A DNA stretch of 64,000 nucleotides from JAJDAT01 sp964344185 (GTDB lineage: Bacteria; Nitrospinota; Nitrospinia; Nitrospinales; JAJDAT01). Shown in pieces: positions 9,287 through 19,045 of this stretch; the stretch's first letter is position 1, and every line of letters begins with the position of its first letter. Both the position numbers and the translations under genes were made by a program. Under the pieces are notes generated by a model that was not told the DNA's origin, searched no databases, and saw nothing but the letters and a program-made list of their open reading frames with translations. The stretch lies in contig CAYFMN010000003.1 of the NCBI GenBank assembly GCA_964344185.1, positions 131,803 to 195,802 on the forward strand, in the 5' to 3' direction.

Positions 9287-11011
9287 TTACTTATTTTTAT
9301 TAAAAGCGTTTATAAAGTTTAAACCAGATAGAGCTATTTGATTGTTAGGTTCAAATTTTAGAGCTTTATGAAACATTTTTGCGGCCTCATCAAGTTGATT
9401 TATTTTTGCGTATGCCAATCCCATCAAAGTTAAAACGCGAGGTTGATTGGGATCTAGATTGATTGATTTTTTATATTCGATTAGGGATTTTGGATAAAGT
9501 TGGCTGTCAAAATACAGGTTTCCCAAACTCCTGTAGTATTGAGAAAAGCCTGGGTTTTCAGAGATAGCGAGTTTCCAATAGTTTTCAGCAGAGACAAAAT
9601 CCTTTTTTCTATGCGCTATCATAGCAAAATGGTTGTAGACTTCCGGCAAAATAGGATGTTTGTATTTAGATGATTTTTTTAGATAGTTTAAGGAATTGTC
9701 GTATTGCTTGAGTTCGAAATAAGTTTTACCGATTAAAAACAGAGTTTTGGGATTTGGTTCAAGCGAATGATCTAGAGATTTTTGGAAGGATTGTATAGCT
9801 TCTATTTTTTTATTTTCTTTTGCTTGTATTTCGCCTAGCTCTAGCCAACCATCTTTATCGTCAGAGTAATGTTTTAGATAATCGTTGAAAGTTTTGATTG
9901 CAAGATGATTTAGGTTTTGGTTTTTATAAATCATTGCTTTGTTGAAAAACCACAAGGGGACTTTGTTTAAGTCTTTAGATAATTCTTTATTTGCCGCGTT
10001 GATTTGATTCACTAATTTAGGGTCGTCGAGATTAAGCTCATGATTTCCTTTATTCAAATTTGGAATTAATTTTGCGGTAAGGAGGTGGTTGAAGACAATA
10101 CTTGCCGCTAAATGATGACCGCTTGGAGTCCAATGAAGATCTTTAGGAAATAATAGAGGGGTGGTGTTTTTGCGATGGAAATTTATCATTCCTTCCACTA
10201 AGTGAACGGGGTTATTTCCATTTTTTTTGATTGGATTAAAGTTTTCCCGTTTTTTTACAATTTTGAATACTTCTTGGTAAGTAGGCGAGTTCAATAATAG
10301 AAGTTGAGAGTTATTTTTTAAAATAAAGCGCACTAACGCGTTCATTGTGAAATGGTATTGGATTTGTTTTTGAGACTCTTCTGATACAGGCCCTTTAAAC
10401 TCTTCCTCTGAAACTTTCCAGCTTACTTCTGAAATGTTCTTATTTTTTAGATCTTCGAAAAGCTTATATAAAACCGTTTTTTTTATGGAAGCGTCTTTGG
10501 CTTCCATTCCGAACTGTGATAGCCGATTGTTGACTAATATTAAAGTATGAAAATTATTTAAAAAATTTTCATAGAATGGCAGACTGGTTATGCTTTGTTT
10601 TATCCTTTGGTAAATTGAAGTCTCTTCCGGCTTTATAAATATGTCGTCAAATATAATTTGAGCGTGATTTTGAGATATTTGCTCATATTTTAGATTTTTG
10701 AAAGCGATGCGATTTTGAGGAATTAATATAGAATCATCGACGGCTTGGTTGATGATCACTAAGTCGGGAGAGTATTTGTACCCTTCATTTTTCATGTATA
10801 GATAGTATTCTACGGGACTCCATCCATTAGCAGAGGCGTTTATAACCTCAAATTTTTGATTAGGAATTTGTTGATTTAGTTTTTGTTCTAAGACAGCGGT
10901 AAATATTTTTTCGTTGTTAACTCCTACTCCAAAAATAATAGAATCTCCAAAAACTAGTATCCTAAAAGTGTTGGATGGCTTTTGGTATGAAACTGTGTGG
11001 TTTGATCGCAA
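9287..11011 (-). CDS. SGNH hydrolase with C-terminal TPR repeats
   Basis: A 574-residue protein from a TTG start. The SGNH/GDSL esterase domain shows block I FGDSIIFG near residue 20 and the late Asp-His block DLHWTPSGHH near 290-300, typical of acyl-transfer or esterase enzymes acting on polysaccharides. Residues ~340-570 are tandem TPR-like helical repeats. The frame stays open upstream of the TTG to 11124 without any ATG, and the upstream codons still read like the usual lead-in to such domains. The gene may therefore have lost its N-terminal membrane anchor. Compare the SGNH protein at 14370-15584, which keeps it. Confidence 0.8.
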   Translation of the reverse strand: MRSNHTVSYQKPSNTFRILVFGDSIIFGVGVNNEKIFTAVLEQKLNQQIPNQKFEVINASANGWSPVEYYLYMKNEGYKYSPDLVIINQAVDDSILIPQNRIAFKNLKYEQISQNHAQIIFDDIFIKPEETSIYQRIKQSITSLPFYENFLNNFHTLILVNNRLSQFGMEAKDASIKKTVLYKLFEDLKNKNISEVSWKVSEEEFKGPVSEESQKQIQYHFTMNALVRFILKNNSQLLLLNSPTYQEVFKIVKKRENFNPIKKNGNNPVHLVEGMINFHRKNTTPLLFPKDLHWTPSGHHLAASIVFNHLLTAKLIPNLNKGNHELNLDDPKLVNQINAANKELSKDLNKVPLWFFNKAMIYKNQNLNHLAIKTFNDYLKHYSDDKDGWLELGEIQAKENKKIEAIQSFQKSLDHSLEPNPKTLFLIGKTYFELKQYDNSLNYLKKSSKYKHPILPEVYNHFAMIAHRKKDFVSAENYWKLAISENPGFSQYYRSLGNLYFDSQLYPKSLIEYKKSINLDPNQPRVLTLMGLAYAKINQLDEAAKMFHKALKFEPNNQIALSGLNFINAFNKNK

Positions 11012-11302
11012 ACCTTTTTTGTTAATTTTAATTTTGTAAAAAATTTTAGGAAAAGCCTGGCAATTTTTAAGTGCATATATCCAGATATGGTTTAGTGGAG
11101 TCGTCAGAGCAAAAAAAGAATTTTAGTTTTATCTTTAAGAAGGCTGGAATTGGGCGCAAACAGTTAGTTGAAATTCTATGGCTTTCTAGTTGTCATGTAA
11201 ACTCAAATTTATAAAGATCTTTAAAATTTAAATATTTCTTTAGTTAATTGTTGGCCAATGACTATTGGCCAAATATTAGGCAAGCTAGACGCGTAGGTTT
11301 GA

Positions 11303-11515
11303 TTGAAGTTATTAAAATTTTATAGGCTCTTGGGGAATAGCGGTTTGAGAAAAATACAGTCGTTTTTGTTTTATGGGTTAATCTTAATCTGGGGATTAAA
11401 TTTTTATAACATCGACAAATTTAATAAACAAATTTTAGATTGCGTATTAATAGCTGGATGCTTGGTTTACTTTGGAATAAAACTATGGGTTTGGGGTTTT
11501 GGTAAAGGGAAATGA
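11303..11515 (+). CDS. Small two-TM hypothetical protein
   Basis: A 70-residue frame opening with TTG encodes a basic start, then two hydrophobic stretches (about 20-36 and 46-64) separated by a short polar loop, and a basic end. This is a credible small inner-membrane protein. There is no strong ribosome site and no homologue I recognise. It sits alone between the truncated SGNH gene and the HDOD gene. It may be spurious. Confidence 0.35.
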   Translation: MKLLKFYRLLGNSGLRKIQSFLFYGLILIWGLNFYNIDKFNKQILDCVLIAGCLVYFGIKLWVWGFGKGK

Positions 11516-11542
11516 GGGGCGTTTTAGCGCATTAATTTGTTA

Positions 11543-12403
11543 TTACCCTAAGAAAGTTCTAACTATGTCGTCAATTTGGCCGACTATTTTTATATGAATA
11601 AAAGCGAATAACCCTTCTGAAATATCAATATCGGTAAATAGTTTTTCTTCCGTACTTGGGTAGTTAACCTCGTTAGCTGTTCCAAGCTCAAGGTCGTAAG
11701 TCAGTCTGTCGGCAATATGAACGATTCCGGTTTCTTTCTTATAATTCTTTGCGGATAGAGGATCGTTATGAAAAGTCACAGGTTCTACTAAAGATTCTGG
11801 AAGCCCCCATGATTCTAGTAAAGCTCCTCCAATTTCAGCGTGGTTAAAACCTAGGACTTCGTTTTCAATTTGAAATAACGATTTTTTTGAAGACTTTGCT
11901 CTATTAATAATTTGTCGAGTTGGTTCGGGAAATCTTTGGCAAATAGTTAAAGCTCCTAAATCATGAAATAATCCCGCCATATAAAGTTGATCTGGGTTTG
12001 CAGAGTCGTTAAATCTACCAATTTCTCTTGCTAGCATTCCGCAGGTAATACTGTGTCTCCAAAAAGACTCCATATTCATCAGAGCTTTTGGAACTCCTTT
12101 AAACTTGTCTGTTATTGCCGTGGATAATATGAGATCGTTTAGTTGGTCCACTCCAATAACGCCCATAGCATGAGGTATATTGTCAATTTTTTGAGAAAGG
12201 CCAAAATAGGGACTATTTACAATTTTAAGTAAGCGAGCGGATAATCCTGGATCGACTCCAATAATCTCACCCAACTCTTCAAAAGTGCTTTCGGGGTCTT
12301 GAGAAGCTTCTTTAAGTTTATGAAAGACTGCCGGTAAGGATTTAATTTCTTCGTCTAAGAAGTTCCCAATTTGCAATTTCATAAGAGTTTGCCAGATATC
12401 CAT
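11543..12403 (-). CDS. HDOD domain signalling protein
   Basis: A 286-residue cytoplasmic protein consisting of one HDOD domain, a degenerate HD-type phosphohydrolase module. Seen are the conserved LPAVFHKL entry, the DPGLSARLLKIVNSPYFG block, and FHDLGALTIC followed by a GFNHAEIGGALLESWGLP block. HDOD proteins are regulators of chemotaxis, biofilm and c-di-GMP networks and usually lack hydrolase activity. No fused receiver or GGDEF domain is present. It is monocistronic. The specific pathway cannot be read from context. Confidence 0.92.
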   Translation of the reverse strand: MDIWQTLMKLQIGNFLDEEIKSLPAVFHKLKEASQDPESTFEELGEIIGVDPGLSARLLKIVNSPYFGLSQKIDNIPHAMGVIGVDQLNDLILSTAITDKFKGVPKALMNMESFWRHSITCGMLAREIGRFNDSANPDQLYMAGLFHDLGALTICQRFPEPTRQIINRAKSSKKSLFQIENEVLGFNHAEIGGALLESWGLPESLVEPVTFHNDPLSAKNYKKETGIVHIADRLTYDLELGTANEVNYPSTEEKLFTDIDISEGLFAFIHIKIVGQIDDIVRTFLG

Positions 12404-12673
12404 TTGATACGCGTATTAAAAAGATTACAAATTAAGCGAAAATTGTTTCTAAACGCGGTAATTACAATCTCTTAAATGTGGTTATGAAACTGTAATTGTA
12501 CAATGTAAGAAATGAAAAGTAAAACAAGATGTAAAAGAAGGAAATTCAGGTTATCGCAAGTTTTAAGGTCTAAATCAGCGTATAAAAGGTTAAGGTAAAT
12601 ATCATTAGATTTACTAAATATCATTATTTTTATATTAATTTTAGTTAAATTACATATGCTTATATAAATTCAA
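12404..12673. other. Intergenic, no gene seen
   Basis: Very AT-rich 270 bp between two minus-strand genes. It presumably holds the HDOD promoter. I see no ORF or strong hairpin. Confidence 0.4.
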
Positions 12674-12880
12674 CTAAAAATCTAATTCATCTTCTTCTAA
12701 TATGCTTTCCTCAAGTCCTCTTTGGATTATTTTGTCTGCAATTTGTCCAAACTCAGAATCGTAATCTTCGACATTATGAGGGTCAAAATCCCCAAAATAC
12801 ATATTTTTACTTTGAGCCCATTCCAGAGTAGAAGAGCTAAACCTTAATACTTTCTGTACGGCTTCAAGTTTATCCATCAT
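12674..12880 (-). CDS. Small acidic hypothetical protein
   Basis: A 68-residue acidic protein with a well-placed AAAGGA site before its ATG-ATG start. Sequence is mostly helical with a central FGDFDPHNVEDYDSEFGQ loop and a very acidic tail. No Cys or membrane segment. It is divergent from the FetB-like transporter gene. No family recognised. Confidence 0.6.
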   Translation of the reverse strand: MMDKLEAVQKVLRFSSSTLEWAQSKNMYFGDFDPHNVEDYDSEFGQIADKIIQRGLEESILEEDELDF

Positions 12881-12981
12881 ATTGTCCTTTTTAAATATCT
12901 TAAAATTTAAAATTAAGAAATAATTTAATTGAGATAATATTTTGTGATTGCGATTTAAACCTTTAGTTCAGGAGAAACACA

Positions 12982-13686
12982 ATTCAAGAAATCCCAATAG
13001 AAAATTTGATTATCATTTTTATACCGGTTATTAGCGTTCTAATTATAATTCAAAAATGGACCTTGGAAGGACGAGAATCGCTTTATGGTATAACCAGAAT
13101 GTTAGGGCAGTTATTGATTATCGGTTATTTTTTAGCCTATCTTTTCGAATCCGATAATGTATGGATTGTTTTAGCTGTGTTATCCATTATGGTTTTTTCC
13201 GCTAGTTGGATTGCTCTCAGAACTGCCAAAACCTCGCGGTCATCTTTTTATGTTAAAGCCCTTGGCTCAATTGCTTTTGGAGGTGGAATTAATTTATTGA
13301 TCGTCACTCAAGGAGTTTTTGATTTAGATCCCTGGTATTCGCCTCGCTTTTTAATACCTCTGGCCGGAATGATTTTCGCGGGTGCGATGAACAGCGTCAG
13401 TATCGCGGCGGAAAGAATACAGACTGAAATTAAAAGAAACGTTTCCTATATAGAAGCTCGTGGAGCCGCTCTTAAAGCTTCTCTTATCCCAATTGTAAAC
13501 TCTTTATTTGCAGTGGGTTTGGTTTCGTTTCCTGGAATGATGACCGGGCAAATCTTATCGGGCGTTTCTCCTCTCATTGCCGCTCGATATCAAATAATGG
13601 TTATGTGCATGTTATTTGCTTCAGCTGGGATTTCTTCAGCTTGTTTTATGACCTTAATTAGGTCCGACCTAGAAGGAAAAGCTTAA
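12982..13686 (+). CDS. fetB: FetB/YbbM-type (UPF0014) ABC permease
   Basis: A membrane protein with about seven hydrophobic segments. The family blocks LEGRESLYGITRMLGQLL near the start and GMIFAGAMNS, followed by a long polar helix and FPGMMTGQILSG, identify the UPF0014 permease family. E. coli FetB, with FetA, exports iron. A TTG at 13006 would begin inside the first membrane helix. The in-frame ATT at 12982 lies 7 nt after AGGAG and gives a normal N-terminus, so I place the start there, although ATT starts are rare. No ATPase partner is adjacent. It overlaps the next gene by one base. Confidence 0.85.
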   Translation: MQEIPIENLIIIFIPVISVLIIIQKWTLEGRESLYGITRMLGQLLIIGYFLAYLFESDNVWIVLAVLSIMVFSASWIALRTAKTSRSSFYVKALGSIAFGGGINLLIVTQGVFDLDPWYSPRFLIPLAGMIFAGAMNSVSIAAERIQTEIKRNVSYIEARGAALKASLIPIVNSLFAVGLVSFPGMMTGQILSGVSPLIAARYQIMVMCMLFASAGISSACFMTLIRSDLEGKA

Positions 13687-14321
13687 TGTATACCCCAGGC
13701 AGTTTTAAAAACGAGAATTTAAAAGAGCTTCATCAGCATATGGAAAATTGGAGTTTTATTACTTTAATAACTCCAGTGGACAAGACTTCTCAAATTACCC
13801 ATTTACCAGTTTTGCTTGATCGAAAGTCGGGAGAGTTTGGAGCGATCACAGGTCACTTTGCGAAGCAAAACCCTCACTGGGAATATTTAAAAGAGAGCGA
13901 GAGCGTTGCTATTTTTCATGGACCTCACGCTTATATTTCCCCTGCGTGGTATGCAAAGCTAGACGTTCCAACTTGGAATTATGCGGTTATCCACGCACAC
14001 GGCAATGCGGAAATTATTACAGACAAGAACTTACTCCTCAATCATCAAAAAGAATTGATCGATAAATTTGAAAAAAATGAATATTGCGATTGGGATATGA
14101 GTAAGTTGTCCGAAGATTACATCGATACCCTGTTAGGTATGGTTGTTGGATTTAAATTAACGATCACAAAATTGGAAGGAAAATATAAACTTGGGCAAAA
14201 TAGAGGTAAAAGCGATATGGAAGGCGTCATTAAACAATTGAAGATGTCGTCGATTTCTTCAGATGTTGAATTAGCGGATCTTACAGAAAAACATTTAAAA
14301 GATTCAATTAACGGATATTAA
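13686..14321 (+). CDS. PaiB-family FMN-binding protein
   Basis: A 211-residue soluble protein of the PaiB/FMN-binding split-barrel family. The conserved features are the THLPVLLD strand, GHFAKQNPHW, AIFHGPHAYISPAWY and VPTWNYAVIHAHG, in the family's usual order. Bacillus PaiB was described as a regulator of sporulation and protease genes. Other members are flavin or heme oxidoreductase-like, so regulation is not assured here. The start ATG overlaps the A of the upstream permease stop, indicating an operon of two. Confidence 0.9.
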   Translation: MYTPGSFKNENLKELHQHMENWSFITLITPVDKTSQITHLPVLLDRKSGEFGAITGHFAKQNPHWEYLKESESVAIFHGPHAYISPAWYAKLDVPTWNYAVIHAHGNAEIITDKNLLLNHQKELIDKFEKNEYCDWDMSKLSEDYIDTLLGMVVGFKLTITKLEGKYKLGQNRGKSDMEGVIKQLKMSSISSDVELADLTEKHLKDSINGY

Positions 14322-14369
14322 ACCAAAATAAAGCGCTTATAGTAAATTTCATTGCGATATAAACTAATC

Positions 14370-15584
14370 TCATTTCTGAAAAGTTTGAGGGAAGTTGTCT
14401 TTAATGAGACGGTCAAAGATTGCCTGGGCGTAAAGATAATTAGCCAAGTAATTAGGATGGGTATCCCACTCCGAAACAGCCATGGACATAAAGCTATGCT
14501 TTTTAAACAGAGGGAAGGGATTGATGGTTCGCAGTCCATTTTTCTTAAACTTATTCTCCGCTATCGTCAAAGTTTGAATTCTTTCCGCAAGTTCGCCGCT
14601 TGGACTTTCAAAATTGTTTTTATCGGGATCAACATGGCCGGAAGGAAGCAAGATGATATAGGGATCTGGTAATTTATGTTTTTTTGTTATGGCCTGTATC
14701 CCTTTAAACTCATCGACAACATAATTCCATAATTTTGAAGTCGTATTTTCTCCAGAAAGAAAAAGACGAGTCCTGCTTTTTAAAACCCTATATAAGTTAA
14801 GTTTTTCATGCCAATAAGAAGGTTTTTCATATTCATCTGGCATGGACTTTGGAATAGTCTTCAAGTTTCGTTTTGGGTTGGATAATATGGGAATTTTTAC
14901 AAATATGTCGCTTTTCTTATTCGTATCCTGTAAGGCATAAGACTCTAAGGTGGCTTGAGTGGTCATCGTCAGATCGTTATGAAAAAAACCAACAAGGACT
15001 AAATCGCACTCAAGCAATTCCAATTGCCCCTTGATCAGATCGTGTATCTGGTCGGTTGCGTATCCCGGTACTCCAAAGTTCAATACTTCCACTTCCTTGA
15101 TGTCTGTATAGTTAATTTTGGTTAAATGGATGTTCAATAACTTTTCAAGCACAAACGAATAACGCTGCTGAGTGGCTACAGCCGCGCCAAACGTTACGCT
15201 ATCGCCAAAAACTAAAATACGAAAAATGTCTTTTGGCTTTTTTGCCTCGAATTCTTTTTCTCTAAAACCCATCCAATTGGTGTCGTAAGGCAATCCAAAC
15301 GTGCGGTAAGATTTTTTGGGCAAAGCCGTATATAAAATACTATTTTCAATCATGAAATAAGTTGACGGCTGGTATTGCGTGAAATAAGGAGGGGCGTCAG
15401 GATGGGAGGGCTTAGAGTATTTATTTACAAATATCCCGAAAAGTAATTCTGTCAATATTAAGCCAAAAATCAACGAACTTAAAATAAGTAAAAAATTGGA
15501 AGCTAAGTTTTTATCATTTTTTCTTAATTTAAGCGCGGAAAAGAGCAGTATTGAGACGACTAGAAATGATATGAAGAACGGCAT
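14370..15584 (-). CDS. Membrane-anchored SGNH/GDSL hydrolase
   Basis: A 404-residue protein with two N-terminal hydrophobic segments (about 1-18 and 27-52), then an exported SGNH domain. Block I is FRILVFGDSVTFG, followed by a NFGVPGYATDQ block and a GFFHNDL motif. The closing Asp-His pair is near the C-terminus at DTHPNY. Family members remove or transfer acyl groups on envelope polysaccharides. It lies just downstream of the large GT39-like gene, same strand, so a joint role in glycan decoration is plausible but inferred. The stop is at 14370. Confidence 0.88.
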   Translation of the reverse strand: MPFFISFLVVSILLFSALKLRKNDKNLASNFLLILSSLIFGLILTELLFGIFVNKYSKPSHPDAPPYFTQYQPSTYFMIENSILYTALPKKSYRTFGLPYDTNWMGFREKEFEAKKPKDIFRILVFGDSVTFGAAVATQQRYSFVLEKLLNIHLTKINYTDIKEVEVLNFGVPGYATDQIHDLIKGQLELLECDLVLVGFFHNDLTMTTQATLESYALQDTNKKSDIFVKIPILSNPKRNLKTIPKSMPDEYEKPSYWHEKLNLYRVLKSRTRLFLSGENTTSKLWNYVVDEFKGIQAITKKHKLPDPYIILLPSGHVDPDKNNFESPSGELAERIQTLTIAENKFKKNGLRTINPFPLFKKHSFMSMAVSEWDTHPNYLANYLYAQAIFDRLIKDNFPQTFQK

Positions 15585-15699
15585 CTAATGTTTTATTAGT
15601 TTGCAAAAAAATCCATTATAGCAACTTCGTAAGTCTAAAGTTGTGAGTAAAACGATATCAAGAGTCATAGACGGCGAAGCTTTTAGAAGTTTATGGAAA

Positions 15700-18150
15700 T
15701 CAGTTTTTTTCAGAAGATGAAATAATAGGATCGCTGATTTTCACAAATCCCCATGAATAATTATCAAATAACGCTTTATATTTTTCACCTTCAGGGTTTT
15801 GAGGGAGTTTAATCATGGGGAATATAAGCGGTTTGTTGGAGTCGCTTAATTTGGCTTGTACGTTTTGAGGCGGCGGCGTTTCCCCATTTGGAGAAAAATA
15901 AACAAACAAACTCATGATGCCAATCTCATAAGAAGGGTTAAACGGTTTTTTAACCGTGGAACATCCATGAGGAATCTGTTTCGGTTTTCCTTGGATCTGA
16001 CCGTCTAATAATAAAAGATAGTAGGGCTTGTTCGCGCCCATCAAAAAACGACACATATTAAAAGAAATTTGATAGTTTGTCGATTCACCATCGGAAGTTT
16101 TTTGATAAAAAGACAAAACAGTCTCGTTAAGAGTTACGAAGTTTGCCGCTTGCAAACGATTGTCTACTAAATTGATCCAGGGGTCCAGCTTGTAATGGGA
16201 ATCTAATGTTTTAATTTTATCTTCCTCGAAATTGAGAGCCGCAAAAAATAAAGAAAACACTCCCACCGCATAAGCGCCTAAAAATAGACTCGACTTGATC
16301 GAATTGAGAGTTTTGTCTTGTACCTCGCTTTTTATTAAATTGCTAGAAATAAAAGTTCGAATTCCTATTCCGGCAAATATTAAATAGAGAGGAGCTATGG
16401 GAGCGCGATAACGCAACGTTCCAAACAAAAAAGCGGAAATGACCGAAGCTTGTAAAATAATAGGAAGCGCGATTAGGCATTTTTGCATCCGGCTTATTGT
16501 ATTTGACGTTAAAAATCGTAAAATTCCAACGCATACAACTAAATAAAAATAGAACTGGATATTTGCTCCATAAAAAGATTCTATTTCTAAATTTATCGGA
16601 GCAATAAAGATTGAGCCTGTATCGAATATAAAGCCAGAAAGTTCGTCTAAGAATCTTCCCCAATATAAAGGAATGATTGTAAGAGGTTTGGAAATGAGTT
16701 GCTCCAGGCTAGAGAGTGGAGACGACAAGGGATTAAAACCTAATTTACTTAATTGACCCGAATATTCACTCCCTCCATATGTCCAGCTATCGGTTAGTTC
16801 TCCTGAAGATTTGATGTAAGAGGGATCTCTGCCAAGCGGCAATAGTTTTCCTGAAAAGCTATAGAACATAGCGTTGAGAGGAATAAAAGAAACGAGCGCT
16901 CCTGATAGTCCGCAACCTGATTTTTTAATAAATTCAAGTCCAGGTTTTTTTTGATCCAAAGTTGCCAATAATCCATAAATAGCCAGAAACATCAAAATGG
17001 GTAAAGTCTCTTGTCCTAAATAAAACCCTGTTCCTAATAATGCGCCAAAAACAAAACAAGTTTTCAAATCATCTTTCTCTTCAAACGTTAGGCAAAAGTA
17101 AATAAGAACCGCGAAAATCAATATCTGTAGTGAAGCGCGGTTAAGAACAACCGAGTAATGAATGCATAGAGGGAAAAGAGCAACCAAAAAACCGGTAATA
17201 ATTGCGGTTTTACTGTCGGTAAATTTACCGACTATCTTCATTATTAGGACAGGTAAAAAAGCTCCAATAACGGCCTGTGAATAAAAGATGGAGCTGGCTG
17301 TGTTGCCAAAAAGATTTATAAAACAAGATAAATAAAGCGAGTAGATGGGAGCGTGCCAATAATCGACTTTTGAAAAGTCGCTGCTGGCTATATTTTTTGC
17401 CGCTTGAAAATAAAAGGGGCCGTCGGCGCTAAATCCCACTCCATCCAGCCAGGTAAGGTAACTGGCGTACCACAACCTGAATCCGAGAGCCAAAAAAAAT
17501 AGGCAGCAAATAATCTGTAGCGAGCAATCTCTGTTATTGGAGTTTGAGGATAGGTAATCGCCAAACTTTTTATTAAGGACATAAAATATAAAAGCGACGC
17601 CAGCGCAAATTAAATGAGCTATCGGAGGGTACCCAAATAAAAATGGGACTATAAAAGATAATGGGACCAGCCACTCGTATGAGAATTTCTTTTGTTTAGC
17701 TATATGAATTGCGTAAAAGTAGTACCCGCAAAAGTAAGCGTAGATGAATCCTTTTGCGTACATTACCAAATAGGGTAATGTTGGCAACTGAGTGGGTATT
17801 AAAGAAAAACCTGGAGTTAATTCAGTCGAGTGGGTTAATAAAATAAGATATAGGTGGAAGAAAAACGCACAGCCTAAGAAGTGGAAAGCCGTTTTAGCGG
17901 TAAAGAGATTTTTATCTAAAAATTTTTTGAAAACTAAAAAGCCGCCAGCCAAGAGCCAAAAGTAAATGGGGAAAATGACTTTATCAAAATTGGCGTAATA
18001 AATTTTAGATTTGAAAAAACTGAATAAGAAGTTTCCCCCCTCATACTCAAAGCGCAAAACAACAAAGGACGAAATCAATACGAATAAAAGCAGACCGGCG
18101 ATTTCTAGAAAATTTTTTAATTTATTCTCAGTTTTAAAAAAATAAGTCAT
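15700..18150 (-). CDS. GT39-like membrane glycosyltransferase
   Basis: An 816-residue polytopic protein with about 14-16 hydrophobic segments. The central part resembles the PMT/ArnT (GT39, GT-C fold) family. The acidic loop DGVGFSADGPFYFQ, followed by the YWHAPIYSLYL stretch, matches the catalytic first periplasmic loop of lipid-phosphate-sugar dependent transferases. Around 230 extra residues with six or so hydrophobic segments precede that loop, and a ~150-residue soluble periplasmic tail ends the protein. The substrate is unknown. It is followed by an SGNH hydrolase gene and preceded by a small HEAGH protein gene. Confidence 0.85.
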   Translation of the reverse strand: MTYFFKTENKLKNFLEIAGLLLFVLISSFVVLRFEYEGGNFLFSFFKSKIYYANFDKVIFPIYFWLLAGGFLVFKKFLDKNLFTAKTAFHFLGCAFFFHLYLILLTHSTELTPGFSLIPTQLPTLPYLVMYAKGFIYAYFCGYYFYAIHIAKQKKFSYEWLVPLSFIVPFLFGYPPIAHLICAGVAFIFYVLNKKFGDYLSSNSNNRDCSLQIICCLFFLALGFRLWYASYLTWLDGVGFSADGPFYFQAAKNIASSDFSKVDYWHAPIYSLYLSCFINLFGNTASSIFYSQAVIGAFLPVLIMKIVGKFTDSKTAIITGFLVALFPLCIHYSVVLNRASLQILIFAVLIYFCLTFEEKDDLKTCFVFGALLGTGFYLGQETLPILMFLAIYGLLATLDQKKPGLEFIKKSGCGLSGALVSFIPLNAMFYSFSGKLLPLGRDPSYIKSSGELTDSWTYGGSEYSGQLSKLGFNPLSSPLSSLEQLISKPLTIIPLYWGRFLDELSGFIFDTGSIFIAPINLEIESFYGANIQFYFYLVVCVGILRFLTSNTISRMQKCLIALPIILQASVISAFLFGTLRYRAPIAPLYLIFAGIGIRTFISSNLIKSEVQDKTLNSIKSSLFLGAYAVGVFSLFFAALNFEEDKIKTLDSHYKLDPWINLVDNRLQAANFVTLNETVLSFYQKTSDGESTNYQISFNMCRFLMGANKPYYLLLLDGQIQGKPKQIPHGCSTVKKPFNPSYEIGIMSLFVYFSPNGETPPPQNVQAKLSDSNKPLIFPMIKLPQNPEGEKYKALFDNYSWGFVKISDPIISSSEKN

Positions 18151-18168
18151 TGCTAAATAATAAGAGAG

Positions 18169-18681
18169 CTATGAAATACGAAATCTTGGTCTGAGCATTA
18201 ATTGTTGGAGAACCGCTTTAGCCTCTTTCCATTGCAGATTTTTTTTTGCGAGAAGTTCTTCCGATAGTTTTTCAACTCCATGCCATCTATCCTCTTGGCT
18301 GAAAATTTCTCTTACTTCCATTTCTAAATCTTTTAGTAAGCTTTTATTTTCTTCGACGTTTTTTGACGATGAGGAGAGACAAGCCATCGCCTGTTTATAG
18401 TCTAAGTCAAAGTCTTGGACTATGGCGTTTGGTTCTATTTTTTTAACTGCCTGGTAACCCGCAACATATACCATGGCTAAACTTTTGGTTTTTTTATCAA
18501 GGGATAGAGTATCGTTTTCAAACGAAAAGCTTTTGATAGGGTTTTTACATTGACCAAAGCCGTTGTCATTTTCTTCCCTGATAGTTAATTGTTGAGGAAT
18601 GACGCCTAAGTAGTGGCAGATTACGCCATGCCCGGCTTCATGGACGGCTCGAATAAAAGTTGGGTCTTTTGTATTATGCAT
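18169..18681 (-). CDS. Stand-alone M41-like zinc peptidase domain
   Basis: A 170-residue soluble protein with the HEAGH zinc motif near residue 15 (AVHEAGHGVICHYLG), embedded in the arrangement of the FtsH (M41) peptidase domain. A later Asp in IVQDFDLDYKQA fits the third metal ligand of that family. There is no AAA ATPase module and no membrane segment, so it is either an independent small protease or a regulator derived from FtsH. It sits 18 bp upstream of the GT39-like gene on the same strand. Confidence 0.8.
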   Translation of the reverse strand: MHNTKDPTFIRAVHEAGHGVICHYLGVIPQQLTIREENDNGFGQCKNPIKSFSFENDTLSLDKKTKSLAMVYVAGYQAVKKIEPNAIVQDFDLDYKQAMACLSSSSKNVEENKSLLKDLEMEVREIFSQEDRWHGVEKLSEELLAKKNLQWKEAKAVLQQLMLRPRFRIS

Positions 18682-19045
18682 TAGTGGGGATTATGTTTTT
18701 TCGCGTGTGCGATGAATGGATAAAAATATCATATTAGATAAAAAGCCAGTAAAATAAAAACGGTTAAAAGCTTTGGATAGTTTTTTAACTTATTGTCTTT
18801 AATGAGATTATTTTTCTTGGAATTGACCTTTATTTTGGCTTTGATCAACTAAATGAGACGGGTAATAAAAATTGAAATAAAATTGAAACTGTCCTTTAGA
18901 ACGAAAAGTATTATAATAAGATTGAGCTGATAAACTTGGGAAAAAAGTTATACAGCGCAATTCACAAAATCTTTCCTTAAACGGGTTCCTATTTGTTTCG
19001 TTTTGGTAGAAGCAAAAACATTTCTTTAATTTAGGAGTCTAAGCC
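18682..19045. promoter_or_regulatory. Intergenic region with TATAAT box
   Basis: The 360 bp between divergent genes contains no ORF. A TATAAT at 18912-18917 with a weak -35 (CTGTCC, 17 bp upstream) could drive the repeat lipoprotein gene at 19046, leaving a leader of about 120 nt. Confidence 0.35.
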
